DNA from: Salinivibrio socompensis S35
GTDB taxonomy: Bacteria > Pseudomonadota > Gammaproteobacteria > Enterobacterales > Vibrionaceae
NCBI RefSeq assembly: GCF_000513715.1
Contig: NZ_AQOD01000004.1
Location: 1-39,563, forward strand
DNA: 39,563 nucleotides
Direction: 5' to 3'
Notes under the pieces: model-generated
Database searches by the model: none
What the model was told of the DNA's origin: nothing
Seen by the model: the letters and a program-made list of their open reading frames with translations, nothing else
In this document: one piece after another, positions 21,015-31,497 of the stretch
Position numbering within the stretch: the stretch's first letter is position 1
Layout of the letters: every line of letters starts with the position of its first letter
Position numbers and translations under genes: made by a program

Positions 21015-21896
21015 ATGTCCACCCCTTTGCTTTTTGAACGTCAACTCTCCGCCTCTGTCGATTTATGCTATCGACAATCCGTTCCCATTCTTCGTATTAA
21101 TCACCCATCCTGTGCTGCCACCATCAGCCTTTTCGGCGCTCATCTGCTCTCCTTTGCGCCGACAAGTGAACCCTCGCTGGTGTGGATGAGTCGCAACGCC
21201 ATCTATGATGCACAGACACCATTGCGAGGCGGCGTCCCCATTTGTTGGCCTTGGTTTGGGCAATCTGGGTCGCCCTCGCATGGCTTTGCGCGTCGACAGA
21301 TGTGGCAATTGGCACAGATTGACGAGCAACCGGATGGCGTGACCGTGCAACTGCAATTGTCTGAATCAGAACAGTCGATGGCGCTCTGGCCCCATTGTTT
21401 TATGGCAACGGTCACGTTCACCCTGACACAAAAAGCCGATATTTCCCTCGCCGTCACCAATACCGATCAACATGATTGGGCGATGGGTGGCGCGTTACAC
21501 AGCTATCTGACCGTCGCGGACAGCGAGCAAGCCTCCGTAAACGGGGTTGGTAACCAGTATCTCGATAATTTCAGCGCCGGCGAGAAGAAGCCAGCACCCG
21601 GTCACGTCACCTTCGAAGCGCCAGTTGACCGCATTTATACCGGTGCACACGATACATTGTCGCTCACCGACCCAGTCGGTAGCCGCCGGATTACTGTCAC
21701 TAACCAAGGAGCAACCAGTGCGGTGATATGGAACCCAGGACAAGCTGCATCGGTAAAAATGGCTGATATGGATGACGATGGCTATCAACATTTTGTCTGT
21801 ATAGAGGCCGCGCTTGAGACACCAAATACCGTCGTATCGCCAGGGCAAACCTATACCCTCGCCACGACGCTATGCGATGAAAAAGCGCTGCGATGA
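21015..21896 (+). CDS. yeaD: D-hexose-6-phosphate mutarotase (YeaD)
   Basis: This aldose-1-epimerase-like enzyme interconverts the anomers of glucose-6-phosphate. It is 293 residues long and carries the family blocks LRGGVPICWPWFG, SHGFARRQMW, ALHSYL and CIEAA, holding the expected catalytic His and Glu. AGAGG lies 8 bases before the ATG. Its position right after gapA is conserved. The last residues and stop codon lie inside a 16-base tandem repeat (21872-21919), so the C-terminus depends on repeat number. Confidence 0.93.
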   Translation: MSTPLLFERQLSASVDLCYRQSVPILRINHPSCAATISLFGAHLLSFAPTSEPSLVWMSRNAIYDAQTPLRGGVPICWPWFGQSGSPSHGFARRQMWQLAQIDEQPDGVTVQLQLSESEQSMALWPHCFMATVTFTLTQKADISLAVTNTDQHDWAMGGALHSYLTVADSEQASVNGVGNQYLDNFSAGEKKPAPGHVTFEAPVDRIYTGAHDTLSLTDPVGSRRITVTNQGATSAVIWNPGQAASVKMADMDDDGYQHFVCIEAALETPNTVVSPGQTYTLATTLCDEKALR

Positions 21897-21919
21897 AAAA
21901 GCACTGCGATGAAAAAGCG
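21872..21919 (+). repeat. Three tandem 16-base repeats spanning the yeaD stop codon
   Basis: The unit TGCGATGAAAAAGCGC occurs three times in a row, the middle copy with one change (GCAC). Since 16 is not a multiple of 3, each copy shifts frame. The yeaD stop TGA at 21894-21896 is in the second unit. Confidence 0.9.
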
Positions 21920-21935
21920 CGACGCTAAACAACGC

Positions 21936-21958
21936 GGCCACCTTCGTTTAAGGTGGCC
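21936..21958 (+). terminator. Hairpin after yeaD
   Basis: GGCCACCTT-CGTTT-AAGGTGGCC is a perfect 9-base-pair stem 39 bases past the yeaD stop. There is no T-run after it, so its role as terminator is tentative. It may serve both yeaD and the converging porin-like gene. Confidence 0.5.
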
Positions 21959-22026
21959 TGCTCATTATCGTTACCCGATGTCAGGTATCGCGAAGTGACA
22001 TCAATCACCGCGATATAAAGATTAAG

Positions 22027-22785
22027 TTACATAAAGACATAGTTCACGCCGAGATAACCAGAGGCGGCGGTGGATTGATCTACCATCGGGCTGTTGGCAA
22101 TCTCATCATCGAGGTTGGTATAGCGCACGCCACCAAGCAACTGGATGCGCTCGGTCAGCATAAAATAACCACTGGCTCCCACAAAGTAATGCCCCGCAGA
22201 GCCTGGCTCATACGCCTCAATGCCTGAAACGCGCGACGCTTCAGTGGCGTTGACCCCATAAAGATACTGATTTAGCTCATGGCTGTTATAGGCATATCCT
22301 ACCTCTGGTGAGATCCCCCAACGAGGATGATTAAACCCATATTTCCAGCTTACCTCTCCATACACCCCGTCTCTATCATGCGTCACCCCCTCTCCGGCCA
22401 ACACCTGAAAACGGCCTATTGGTGAGCGGTATTGATAGGCAAGCGCTGCCACAATCGATGCATCGCGTTTGTCGAGTCGGCTCAATTGCGGATCGTCGGT
22501 ATCTGCGGGGTCGAAACGGCGAGGATCATAGGTCGCTGATAACACCAGGTTGTGTGTCGAGTCTTTCGGCGCTAGCCGTGCACCAGCAGTCAAGCCGCGA
22601 AAGTAAAAGTGGTCTGTATCAACGTTCACAGTTGGCACAACAAGTGGATCAGTATCGGTATCTTTATATACCTGCGGTGAAAATGCCCCTATCACACCAG
22701 CGGAGACATATGTTTCTGCTGATACGCTAGTTGACGTCAGTGCTAAGGCACAAGCTACCCCCACCGTTCTTCTTGCTATTTTCAT
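22027..22785 (-). CDS. MipA/OmpV-family outer membrane protein
   Basis: This is a 252-residue outer membrane beta-barrel protein. The signal peptide MKIARRTVGVACALALTS ends near VSA-ET. The mature part has alternating polar/aromatic strands, such as HNLVLSATYDPRRFD and YFVGASGYFMLTERIQLLGGVRYTNLD. It ends GYLGVNYVFM, with a C-terminal aromatic-x-Phe-Met typical of barrels. OmpV/MipA proteins are poorly defined; some interact with murein enzymes, others respond to salt. The third of three consecutive ATGs (22785) has the best distance to AGAGG; 22791 is also possible. It is divergent from yeaG. Confidence 0.78.
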   Translation of the reverse strand: MKIARRTVGVACALALTSTSVSAETYVSAGVIGAFSPQVYKDTDTDPLVVPTVNVDTDHFYFRGLTAGARLAPKDSTHNLVLSATYDPRRFDPADTDDPQLSRLDKRDASIVAALAYQYRSPIGRFQVLAGEGVTHDRDGVYGEVSWKYGFNHPRWGISPEVGYAYNSHELNQYLYGVNATEASRVSGIEAYEPGSAGHYFVGASGYFMLTERIQLLGGVRYTNLDDEIANSPMVDQSTAASGYLGVNYVFM

Positions 22786-23063
22786 CATCATTTCCTCTAT
22801 ACATTGGGGCTGTCCAAGGCCAACTTAGTCAGCCTAAGGGGTAAACGTAGCGCCTACAGCATACTTCACTACCTTGCCCCCCCGCTGTCAATATCTTGAC
22901 CAGATACGCGTAATGCACTTACAACAAAAATTATCGAAAAAACAAACAATTCTTTCACGCAAAATTAGCAAAGGGGGTCTAACCTTATAAAAAGAGAAGG
23001 GAACCTTCAGCCAATTTTTCACCTTTTCTTTTCGGGTTATTAGACGATTTAGGGGGCAGGACC
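22786..23063. other. Divergent intergenic region, MipA/OmpV gene and yeaG
   Basis: This 278-base region is A/T-rich in its right half and contains TATAAA at 22985-22990, but I see no well-spaced -35 for it. No sigma-54 motif (TGGCAC-N5-TTGC) was seen, although yeaGH is sigma-54/RpoS-linked in E. coli. GGGGGCAGGA before 23064 is the yeaG ribosome binding site. Confidence 0.5.
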
Positions 23064-25002
23064 ATGACTATTTTTGATCACTATCGTCAGCGCTATGAAG
23101 AAGCCAAAGACGAAGAAATGAGCCTTCAAGCATTCTTGGATCTGTGCCGAGATGATCGCGGTGCGTATGTCAATGCCGCCGAGCGTTTGCTGATGGCAAT
23201 TGGCGAACCAGAAAAGATCGACACTTCGCTCGACCCTCGGCTCAGTCGACTGTTTTCCAACCGTGTTATTTCACGCTACCCAACATTCAAAGATTTTTAT
23301 GGTATGGAAGACTCGATCGAACAGATTGTTTCATACCTTAAACATGCCGCTCAAGGCTTAGAAGAGCGCAAACAAATTCTCTACTTGCTCGGCCCTGTCG
23401 GTGGGGGGAAATCGTCATTAGCGGAGAAGCTAAAAAGCTTGATGCAGCAGATGCCGATTTATGTACTCACCGCCAATGGCGAGCGTAGCCCTGTCAATGA
23501 TCATCCCTTCTGTCTCTTTGATGCGACGGAAGATGGACATCTACTCGAACAAGAATATGGCATTCCACAGCGATACGTTCACCACATTATGTCGCCTTGG
23601 GCTGCCAAGCGATTAAAAGAGTTTGGTGGCGATATTAGCCAGTTCAAAGTCGTCAAACTCCGTCCATCAATTCTCAACCAAGTTGGGGTTGCCAAAACCG
23701 AGCCAGGCGATGAAAACAACCAAGATATCTCTGCCTTGGTCGGTAAAGTCGATATTCGTCAGCTTGAACATTATTCACAAGACGATCCCGACGCTTACTC
23801 CTACTCCGGTGCGTTGTGCCGTGCTAACCAAGGTATGATGGAGTTTGTGGAGATGTTTAAAGCGCCGATTAAGGTGCTTCATCCCCTACTCACAGCGACG
23901 CAAGAAGGCAACTACAACGGCACGGAAGGGCTTTCTGCATTGCCATTTGACGGCATCATTTTGGCCCACTCCAATGAATCCGAATGGCAGTCATTCCGCA
24001 ATAACAAAAATAACGAGGCCTTCCTCGACCGTGTGTATATTGTCAAAGTGCCGTATTGTTTACGGATTTCGGATGAGATCCATATTTATAACAAACTTCT
24101 ATCTACCAGCGAGTTACGTCATGCGCCTTGCTCACCGAGCACGCTCGATATCTTGGCCCGCTTTACGGTGTTATCACGCCTGAAAGACCCAGAAAACTCG
24201 AGCATTTATTCAAAAATGCGCGTGTATGATGGTGAAACACTCAAAGACACAGATCCCAAAGCCAAGTCTTACCAAGAGTACCGAGATTTTGCTGGGGTCG
24301 ACGAAGGCATGGATGGGCTATCAACCCGTTTCGCCTTCAAGATTTTGTCACGCGTTTTCAACTTTGACCATGCAGAAGTCGCGGCTAACCCAGTCCATCT
24401 GTTCTATGTTTTAGAGCAACAAATTGAGCGAGAGCAGTTTCCGCAAGAGGTCGCTGAACGTTACCTGGAACATCTCAAAGGCTATTTGATCCCCAAATAC
24501 ATAGAGTTTATTGGTAAAGAGATCCAAACCGCCTACCTCGAGTCGTACTCTGAATATGGCCAAAATATCTTTGACCGCTATGTCACCTATGCCGATTTTT
24601 GGATTCAAGACCAAGAATTCCGGGACCCAGACACCGGTCAGCTCTTTGATCGTTCCGCGTTGAATGGCGAGCTGGAAAAAATCGAAAAGCCAGCAGGAAT
24701 CAGTAATCCGAAAGACTTCCGTAACGAAATCGTTAACTTTGTGCTCCGCGCCCGCGCTAACAACGAGGGCAAAAATCCGGCTTGGACCAGTTATGAGAAG
24801 CTAAAAACGGTGATCGAGAAGAAGATGTTCTCCAATACCGAAGATCTTCTGCCAGTGATCTCGTTTAACACCAGAAGACCTACTAGCGACGAGCAGAAAA
24901 AAACACGACGACTTTGTCGACCGTATGATGGAAAAAGGCTACACCCGCAAGCAGGTTCGTTTGCTCGCTGAATGGTATTTGCGCGTGCGTAAATCGTCGT
25001 AG
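23064..25002 (+). CDS. yeaG: PrkA-family serine protein kinase YeaG, C-terminal frameshift
   Basis: YeaG is a cytoplasmic AAA-type serine kinase (PrkA family) linked to stationary phase and nitrogen starvation. The Walker A motif is in LLGPVGGGKSSLAEKL (about 110-125). The C-terminal PrkA domain follows. The written frame ends at 24971 with an unrelated tail after DEQKK. Removing one A from the A7 run at 24897-24903 gives the family ending HDDFVDRMMEKGY and QVRLLAEWYLRVRKSS, with the stop at 25002. The repaired protein is 645 residues, the normal length. It is the first gene of yeaG-yeaH-ycgB. Confidence 0.95.
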
Positions 25003-25035
25003 ATTACGGGTTGACGCAGATGACGGGAGAAAGTT

Positions 25036-26307
25036 ATGGCGCATTTTATTGATCGTCGTCTCAATGGCAAAAACAAAAGCACTGTCAATCGACAGCGCTT
25101 TTTACGCCGCCACAAGCGGCAGATAAAAGAGTCCATTGCTGACGCTGTCAACAATCGCTCGATCACAGATGTCGAGAGTGGTGAGGATATTTCAATCCCA
25201 TCACGAGATATCCGTGAACCCACGTTTCATCAAGGTAAAGGGGGACAGCGAGAGGCTGTCCACCCTGGTAACGACCAGTTTAGTCCTGGTGACCGTATCG
25301 CTCGCCCACCCGGTGGCGAGGGCGGCGGTGCCGGTGAAGGACAAGCAAGTCCAGATGGCGAGGGACAAGACGAGTTTGTTTTCCAAATATCGAAAGACGA
25401 ATATCTGGATCTGTTGTTCGAAGATCTTGAGCTACCGAACCTAAAAAAGAATCAGATGGCAAAAATGGTGGAGTACAAAACTCACCGCTCTGGCTATACC
25501 TCAAACGGTGTGCCCTCCAATATCGCCATCGTCCGTTCTTTACAAAATTCGCTCGCAAGACGAACAGCGATGTCAGCTGGTAAACGCAGAGAGCTCGCGG
25601 AGCTTGAAGAAGCGCTTGAACAAGTACAGCGGGCTGAGCCTGCTCAACCATTAGAAGTAAAACGCATTGAGGAAGAAATCGCGGCACTGAAAAACAAAAT
25701 TGCCACAGTACCATTTATCGACACCTTCGATTTACGTTACAAAAACTACGAAAAGCGACCTCAGCCAAACAGTCGCGCGGTAATGTTTTGCTTAATGGAT
25801 GTGTCTGGCTCGATGGATCAAGCCACCAAGGACATTGCCAAGCGTTTTTATATCTTACTGTATCTGTTTCTTTCGCGGACGTATAAAAATGTGGAGGTGG
25901 TATTTATTCGCCATCACACGCAGGCGAAAGAAGTCGACGAACATGAGTTCTTTTATTCGCAAGAAACCGGCGGCACCATTGTGTCCAGCGCCCTGAGGCT
26001 GATGGATGAAATCATCAAAGACAGGTACAACCCAGCCGAGTGGAATGTGTACGCTGCTCAAGCCTCAGATGGCGATAACTGGGCGGACGATTCGCCGGGC
26101 TGTCGCGAGTTACTCCAAAAAACGCTATTACCGGTGAGTCGCTATTACGCCTATATTGAAATAACACGTCGTGCGCACCAAACACTGTGGCGTGAGTATC
26201 AGTCGCTCGCCGAAAGCCATGACAATTTTGCCATGCAGAACATTCGCTCGGCGGAAGAAATTTTCCCCGTATTTCGCGAATTGTTTAAGCGTCAGGTCGA
26301 GGCCTGA
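25036..26307 (+). CDS. yeaH: YeaH, UPF0229 VWA-like protein
   Basis: This is a 423-residue cytoplasmic protein of the UPF0229/DUF444 family, often encoded with PrkA and SpoVR proteins. It opens [16 protein letters not shown] Gly/Glu-rich linker ([18 protein letters not shown]) is near residue 95. The C-terminal part has a von Willebrand factor A-like metal site, [13 protein letters not shown] (DxSxS). Its role is unknown; it probably partners the kinase YeaG. It is 33 bases after yeaG and 41 before ycgB. Confidence 0.93.
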   Translation: MAHFIDRRLNGKNKSTVNRQRFLRRHKRQIKESIADAVNNRSITDVESGEDISIPSRDIREPTFHQGKGGQREAVHPGNDQFSPGDRIARPPGGEGGGAGEGQASPDGEGQDEFVFQISKDEYLDLLFEDLELPNLKKNQMAKMVEYKTHRSGYTSNGVPSNIAIVRSLQNSLARRTAMSAGKRRELAELEEALEQVQRAEPAQPLEVKRIEEEIAALKNKIATVPFIDTFDLRYKNYEKRPQPNSRAVMFCLMDVSGSMDQATKDIAKRFYILLYLFLSRTYKNVEVVFIRHHTQAKEVDEHEFFYSQETGGTIVSSALRLMDEIIKDRYNPAEWNVYAAQASDGDNWADDSPGCRELLQKTLLPVSRYYAYIEITRRAHQTLWREYQSLAESHDNFAMQNIRSAEEIFPVFRELFKRQVEA

Positions 26308-26348
26308 CGCCATACCGGCATTGACGCATTTTATCAGGGAGACATGGT

Positions 26349-27896
26349 ATGGCTGCCACCAAAGGTAAACACAACACTCCGCTCCACGATGGACCCGATT
26401 GGACTTTTGACCTGCTCGAACAGTATCACAAGGAAATTAAACGGGTGGCCGAGCACTACAAACTCGACACCTATCCCAATCAAATCGAAATCATCGCCGC
26501 CGAACAGATGATGGACGCTTACTCCAGTGTGGGTATGCCAATCAATTATAACCATTGGTCATTTGGCAAGAAATTTATTGAAACCGAGCGCAACTATAAA
26601 CATGGTTACATGGGATTGGCGTATGAGATTGTGATCAACTCAGATCCGTGTATCGCCTACTTAATGGAAGAAAATACTATTACAATGCAAGCGCTGGTGA
26701 TGGCGCATGCGTGTTACGGCCACAATTCCTTCTTTAAAGGTAATTACTTGTTCCAAACCTGGACGGATGCCGGGTCGATCATTGATTATCTTTTGTTTGC
26801 CAAGCACTACATTAGCGAGTGTGAAGAAAAGTATGGTCTCGCCGACGTCGAAAACCTCATTGATTCGTGTCACGCGCTGATGAACTATGGCGTTGACAGG
26901 TACAAGCGCCCGCAAAAGATCTCACTCGCCGAGGAAAAAGCGCGCCAGAAAGCGCGAGAAGATTATCTGCAAACCCAAGTGAACGAACTGTGGCGGACGA
27001 TTCCTAGTGGCAAAAAAGATCAAGAAGAGGAAAAACGCCGTTTCCCCTCTGAACCGCAGGAAAACCTCTTATACTTTTTTGAAAAACACTCACCGCTACT
27101 GGAGCCTTGGCAGCGAGAAATTGTGCGGATCGTGCGCAAAGTGAGCCAGTATTTCTACCCGCAAAAACAGACGCAAGTGATGAATGAAGGCTGGGCGACC
27201 TTCTGGCATTACACCATTCTTAACCACCTTTACGATGAGGGGTTAGTCACCGATAGCTTTATTATGGAATTTTTGCATAGCCACACCAATGTGGTCGCGC
27301 AGCCCCCCTATAATAGTCAGTTTTATTCCGGTATTAATCCGTATGCTCTCGGGTTCGCGATGTTCCAAGATATTCGCCGTATGTGCGAGAGCCCAACCGA
27401 TGAGGATAAATATTGGTTCCCTGATATTGCGGGTAAAGATTGGCTCGAGACGGTCCATTTTGCGATGGCGAATTTTAAAGACGAGAGCTTTATTAGTCAG
27501 TTTCTGTCCCCAAAGGTGATGCGGGATATGAAGTTTTTTGCCGTCAACGACGACGATCGACAAAGCTATATCGAAGTCACCAGTATTCATAATGAACAGG
27601 GGTATCGTCAGCTACGTGAAGATCTCTCAGCGCAATACAATCTGAGCAACCGCGAGCCAAATATCCAGGTATTTGATGTCGACTTACGTGGCAATCGCTC
27701 ACTCACACTCAGGTATGTGCCGCACAACCGTATACCGCTCGCCAACTCTCATGAGGAAGTGTTAAAGCATGTCCACCGGCTCTGGGGCTTTGAGGTCATT
27801 TTGGAGGAAGAAACCAGCGAAGGACGAGGAAAAATTCTTAGTAGCTGTCCCAAGCGGCCACAATTTGATCCCGATATGTTAATAGGCAGCCATTAA
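26349..27896 (+). CDS. ycgB: SpoVR family protein YcgB
   Basis: This is a 515-residue SpoVR-family protein. Family blocks include DWTFDLLEQYHKEI, NYNHWSFGKKF, MNEGWATFWHY, INPYALGFAMFQDI and the C-terminal LRYVPHNRIPL. Members are conserved with PrkA and the YeaH family, and in Bacillus SpoVR affects spore cortex; the molecular activity is unknown. GGGAG lies upstream of the ATG. The end is marked by a strong bidirectional terminator shared with fadR. Confidence 0.94.
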   Translation: MAATKGKHNTPLHDGPDWTFDLLEQYHKEIKRVAEHYKLDTYPNQIEIIAAEQMMDAYSSVGMPINYNHWSFGKKFIETERNYKHGYMGLAYEIVINSDPCIAYLMEENTITMQALVMAHACYGHNSFFKGNYLFQTWTDAGSIIDYLLFAKHYISECEEKYGLADVENLIDSCHALMNYGVDRYKRPQKISLAEEKARQKAREDYLQTQVNELWRTIPSGKKDQEEEKRRFPSEPQENLLYFFEKHSPLLEPWQREIVRIVRKVSQYFYPQKQTQVMNEGWATFWHYTILNHLYDEGLVTDSFIMEFLHSHTNVVAQPPYNSQFYSGINPYALGFAMFQDIRRMCESPTDEDKYWFPDIAGKDWLETVHFAMANFKDESFISQFLSPKVMRDMKFFAVNDDDRQSYIEVTSIHNEQGYRQLREDLSAQYNLSNREPNIQVFDVDLRGNRSLTLRYVPHNRIPLANSHEEVLKHVHRLWGFEVILEEETSEGRGKILSSCPKRPQFDPDMLIGSH

Positions 27897-27933
27897 GCTC
27901 ACCATGAGGCTTCGACGCTAATGCAACATCATT

Positions 27934-27973
27934 AAAAAAGCCGCCCTGATACGTCCATCATGGCGGCTTTTTT
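27934..27973. terminator. Bidirectional terminator between ycgB and fadR
   Basis: AAAAAAGCCGCC pairs with GGCGGCTTTTTT around a partly paired 16-base loop. T-runs on both strands serve the convergent genes. Confidence 0.92.
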
Positions 27974-27987
27974 ATTCATACCAAGGT

Positions 27988-28839
27988 TTACGCTTCTTCT
28001 TCCGTCATGTGAGCGGCAATGGTCTCACGGTTACTAAACCATAATCCCCCACACTCACGCCCGTATTGTTTAACCCGGTCGCTGATGGCTGGATGTTGGT
28101 TATTGGCGACCATTTCGCGTAAGTCATTATAAAAGCTGAGCGCATTTTCACAGGCGCGGCGGTCCATAAAGTAATAGCCCCCTACGCGTGAATAAATTTG
28201 GCGCATACCGTTGATGGTCAACACATAGACTTTATTACCAGAGAAATGTGCCATCCCTTGGAACAAACGATAATCGAAATGATTAAAGGCGCGGCCCATA
28301 CAAATACGCTCACACAGTTCAGGATCCTGCTTACCGTATTTGTCTTGGATTTTCTTGACGTCTTTCAGGACTTCGTTTTTCTCATCAATCAAGTCTAAAT
28401 ACTGATCAAAGCGCTCGCACTCAAGCACTTGTTGGCAGCGTTCGATAACCAAATCAATCAAGTTTAAGCAGTCTTCCGGACGATTTTTCGCGGCATAGCG
28501 CATGTATACACCGCTAATGTCTGTCCGCGCGGCAAGTAAGTCCTCGAGAACACCGTGGACGTCCTGCCCTTCCAGCGTCACTAGGGTATCAAGAATACTC
28601 AGGCCCGACGTCCGCATGTAATCATTGACCCGCGTGGGCTTGCCATGTTGAATGGTTAACCAACCATCACGGGCGAGACGCTGCAGCACCTCGCGTAATG
28701 TGGTGCGGGTGACACCAATGAGCTCAGACAATTCACGCTCTGCGGGTAAAATAGAGCCCTTTGGGAAGTGATTGTTCCAAATACTTTCAATTATATATTT
28801 TTCAGCAAATGTTGCTGGGCTATCCGCCTTTATAACCAT
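27988..28839 (-). CDS. fadR: Fatty acid regulator FadR (GntR family, Vibrio-type insertion)
   Basis: FadR represses fad genes and activates fab genes; long-chain acyl-CoA releases it from DNA. The winged-helix part has PAERELSELIGVTRTTLREVLQRL (about 32-54). The acyl-CoA-binding C-domain follows. The protein has 283 residues against 239 in E. coli. The extra 40 or so residues (DLIDEKNEVLKDVKKIQDKY region, about 145-175) correspond to the insertion known from Vibrio FadR, which gives a second ligand site. It is divergent from nhaB. A likely target, fadH, is in this window. Confidence 0.96.
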   Translation of the reverse strand: MVIKADSPATFAEKYIIESIWNNHFPKGSILPAERELSELIGVTRTTLREVLQRLARDGWLTIQHGKPTRVNDYMRTSGLSILDTLVTLEGQDVHGVLEDLLAARTDISGVYMRYAAKNRPEDCLNLIDLVIERCQQVLECERFDQYLDLIDEKNEVLKDVKKIQDKYGKQDPELCERICMGRAFNHFDYRLFQGMAHFSGNKVYVLTINGMRQIYSRVGGYYFMDRRACENALSFYNDLREMVANNQHPAISDRVKQYGRECGGLWFSNRETIAAHMTEEEA

Positions 28840-29181
28840 TGAATCTAAATTCCAATTTGCTTCTTGCTCTGATTAATAACTCATCATACCACTAGTCATG
28901 AGTTGCAGAAACCGCTGTGTGATATCGCCACTCATCGCGTGACATCTGCTATATTTTTGTACCAGATCAATGAAAATTTGGGCATAAATCGCAAAACTAC
29001 GTCATACAAGATGTAACAAAATATGTCTAAGGCAAACTAGCGCACAATTATGGGTGACAAGGCTATCCTCTAGTGACTGCCAATGAGTAATACAGGGCGA
29101 TAGTCGCACCGTCACCGTTTACTGTCATCCTCTCGCCCACCCGTGCGCGGTTAGAGGCATAATAACAATGAGACTATCATT
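28840..29181. other. fadR-nhaB divergent intergenic region (342 bp)
   Basis: There is no gene in this stretch. It must hold both promoters. One FadR half-site occurs at 28959-28967 (GTACCAGAT, reverse ATCTGGTAC, identical to half of the E. coli fadB operator), but the other half is not conserved. I could not assign -35/-10 pairs with confidence. Confidence 0.5.
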
Positions 29182-30774
29182 ATGGCTAAGACCATTACGC
29201 TCAGCTCCGCGTTTCTAAAGAACTTTCTCGGCAAAGCCCCTGACTGGTACAAACTGACCATTGTTGGCTTCTTAATCATCAACCCCATTATATTCTCGAT
29301 TGACCCTTTCATTGCCGGTTGGCTGCTGGTGGTCGAGTTTATTTTTACCCTAGCCATGGCGTTAAAATGCTATCCACTTCAGCCTGGTGGGTTATTGGCG
29401 ATAGAGGCTGTCGCAATTGGTATGACAAGCTCGGCCCAAGTCAAGCATGAGCTGGTTGCCAACGTAGAAGTGCTACTACTGCTGGTTTTCATGGTCGCCG
29501 GCATCTACTTTATGAAGCAGTTGTTGCTGTTTATTTTCACCAAAATCTTGCTGGGGATCCGTTCTAAAGTTGCGTTATCGCTGGCGTTTTGCAGCGCGGC
29601 AGCGGCACTTTCAGCCTTCCTTGATGCCTTAACCGTGATTGCCGTGGTGATCAGTGTCGCGGTCGGGTTTTACTCGATTTATCATCGGGTTGCATCAGGA
29701 AAAGAGTTGGGAGCTGCGCATGATCACACGTCAGATGACAACTTGAGTGATGAGCTTAGCCGCAACGATCTAGAAAACTATCGCGCCTTCTTACGTAGCT
29801 TGCTAATGCATGCGGGGGTCGGTACGGCGCTCGGTGGCGTTATGACCATGGTCGGTGAGCCGCAAAACTTGATTATTGCTGACCAAGCCGGCTGGCATTT
29901 TGGTGAGTTTATCCTGCGCATGGCACCGGTTACCTTGCCCGTGTTCTTCGCTGGCTTGTTGACCTGCATTGTCGTTGAAAAATTGGGCTGGTTTGGCTAT
30001 GGCGCGAAACTACCTAATAACGTTCTGAAGATACTGGTTGAGTATGACAAAGCACAACGCGCAAAACGCACGCCACAAGATGTCGCAAAGCTCGTCGCTC
30101 AAGCGCTAATCGCTGTATGGTTGATTACCGCGCTCGCCCTTCACTTAGCCGCAGTCGGCTTGATTGGTCTCAGCATTATCATCTTGGCGACGTCCTTTAC
30201 CGGTGTGATTGACGAGCACCATATTGGTAAAGCCTTTGAAGAGGCACTGCCTTTCACTGCGCTATTGGCTGTCTTTTTCTCAATAGTTGCGGTGATTATT
30301 GACCAGCATTTGTTTGCCCCGGTGATTGATCTGGTGCTGTCATTGGAAGGCCATATGCAGCTTACCATGTTCTATGTGGCAAACGGCTTACTGTCTATGG
30401 TATCCGATAACGTCTTCGTCGGTACCGTGTACATCAACGAAGTAAAAACTGCGTTGCTCCATGGGGTGATTGACCGTGAACAATTCGACATGTTGGCGGT
30501 GGCCATTAATACCGGGACAAACTTGCCGTCAGTCGCCACACCGAATGGCCAAGCCGCTTTCTTGTTCTTACTAACATCAACGCTTGCTCCCCTGCTTCGA
30601 TTGTCATATGGCCGTATGGTATATATGGCGCTGCCTTACACGATTGTGATGGGCGTGCTCGGTGTCATCGGTATTGAGTTTTTCTTGGTACCTGCCACCG
30701 AGTGGATGTTACACCAAGGCTGGATATCGGAAACCATTCATATGACCCAACAAGCTCTACCGAGTGCGCACTAA
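29182..30774 (+). CDS. nhaB: Na+/H+ antiporter NhaB
   Basis: NhaB is an electrogenic sodium/proton antiporter of the inner membrane, important for sodium and pH homeostasis in halotolerant bacteria. It has 530 residues with about 12 hydrophobic segments. Family blocks include [51 protein letters not shown] and [20 protein letters not shown]. The frame is intact. The fadR-nhaB-dsbB order is the same as in E. coli and vibrios. A terminator hairpin follows. Confidence 0.96.
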   Translation: MAKTITLSSAFLKNFLGKAPDWYKLTIVGFLIINPIIFSIDPFIAGWLLVVEFIFTLAMALKCYPLQPGGLLAIEAVAIGMTSSAQVKHELVANVEVLLLLVFMVAGIYFMKQLLLFIFTKILLGIRSKVALSLAFCSAAAALSAFLDALTVIAVVISVAVGFYSIYHRVASGKELGAAHDHTSDDNLSDELSRNDLENYRAFLRSLLMHAGVGTALGGVMTMVGEPQNLIIADQAGWHFGEFILRMAPVTLPVFFAGLLTCIVVEKLGWFGYGAKLPNNVLKILVEYDKAQRAKRTPQDVAKLVAQALIAVWLITALALHLAAVGLIGLSIIILATSFTGVIDEHHIGKAFEEALPFTALLAVFFSIVAVIIDQHLFAPVIDLVLSLEGHMQLTMFYVANGLLSMVSDNVFVGTVYINEVKTALLHGVIDREQFDMLAVAINTGTNLPSVATPNGQAAFLFLLTSTLAPLLRLSYGRMVYMALPYTIVMGVLGVIGIEFFLVPATEWMLHQGWISETIHMTQQALPSAH

Positions 30775-30818
30775 CGCATTTCTATCATTGACCTTCGTCT
30801 CAACAAACGATTGAATAG

Positions 30819-30848
30819 CAAGGCTCTCAGTGTAGAGCCTTGTTTTTT
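30819..30848 (+). terminator. Terminator between nhaB and dsbB
   Basis: CAAGGCTCT and AGAGCCTTG form a 9-base-pair stem followed by TTTTTT. It ends 15 bases before the dsbB start, so dsbB expression from the nhaB promoter would need readthrough. Confidence 0.85.
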
Positions 30849-30862
30849 ATCAGGAGTGAGTT

Positions 30863-31402
30863 ATGTGGCGCGCCCTAAATCAATTTTCCCGCAGCCGAGC
30901 GTCCTGGCTGTTGTTGCTTCTCTGTGTGATTGGCCTCGAAGCAACTGCACTGTATTTCCAACATAACCAAGGACTTGCTCCCTGTGTAATGTGTATTTAT
31001 GAACGCGTCGCCTTATTCGGTGTGGGCACGGCGGCATTACTCGGACTCATTGCCCCCGAGAACCCTTTTTGGCGCACCGTAGGATTACTGGCCTATGGCA
31101 TCACCGCCGCGTGGGGGCTTAAGCTTTCGTTAGAGCACGTCAGTTATCAGTTCCCCGACCCCAGTCAACTCTTTGGTGCGACCTGTGATGTGGCAGTGAA
31201 TTTCCCATCTTGGGCACCTTTAAACCAGTGGCTGCCCCAAGTATTCGAAGCGTATGGCGACTGCAGTGAAGTGGTTTGGCAATGGCTGGATTGGTCCATG
31301 CCACAATGGCTGGTGGGGATCTTTTCGGCAATGTTATTTGTCTGGTTACTGGTGGTTATCGCCCAATTTATTGGTCGTCCGCCGCGTCGTATTTTTTCTT
31401 AA
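30863..31402 (+). CDS. dsbB: Disulfide bond formation protein DsbB
   Basis: DsbB reoxidises periplasmic DsbA and passes electrons to quinones. It has 179 residues and four membrane helices. The first redox pair is in LAPCVMCIYERVA (CxxC) and the second in the periplasmic loop between GATCDVA and YGDCSEVV. The substrate DsbA proper is not in the window; the DsbA-like ScsC at 33642 is a separate system. AGGAG lies ahead of the ATG. Confidence 0.96.
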   Translation: MWRALNQFSRSRASWLLLLLCVIGLEATALYFQHNQGLAPCVMCIYERVALFGVGTAALLGLIAPENPFWRTVGLLAYGITAAWGLKLSLEHVSYQFPDPSQLFGATCDVAVNFPSWAPLNQWLPQVFEAYGDCSEVVWQWLDWSMPQWLVGIFSAMLFVWLLVVIAQFIGRPPRRIFS

Positions 31403-31448
31403 TCACACACGGCTGAACGCCTGACGCAGATATAACCGGATAGAGAAG

Positions 31449-31476
31449 AAAACGCCAACTTAGTCGGCGTTTTTTA
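31449..31476. terminator. Terminator between dsbB and nudG
   Basis: AAAACGCC and GGCGTTTT form a stem around AACTTAGTC, followed by a T-run. A-rich sequence on the left makes it potentially bidirectional for the two convergent genes. Confidence 0.8.
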
Positions 31477-31497
31477 TTTTTGCAAGACGCTGACCCG

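Noticed and set aside
24891-24910. Programmed ribosomal frameshift in yeaG at the A7-C run
   Set aside because: The heptamer A AAA AAC is not in the phase needed for a -1 slip, and the repair needs one base to be skipped (+1). Other yeaG genes have no such shift. An extra A in a homopolymer is simpler.
28959-28975. FadR operator between fadR and nhaB
   Set aside because: Only one half-site (ATCTGGTAC on the minus strand) matches; the second half is A-rich and not palindromic.
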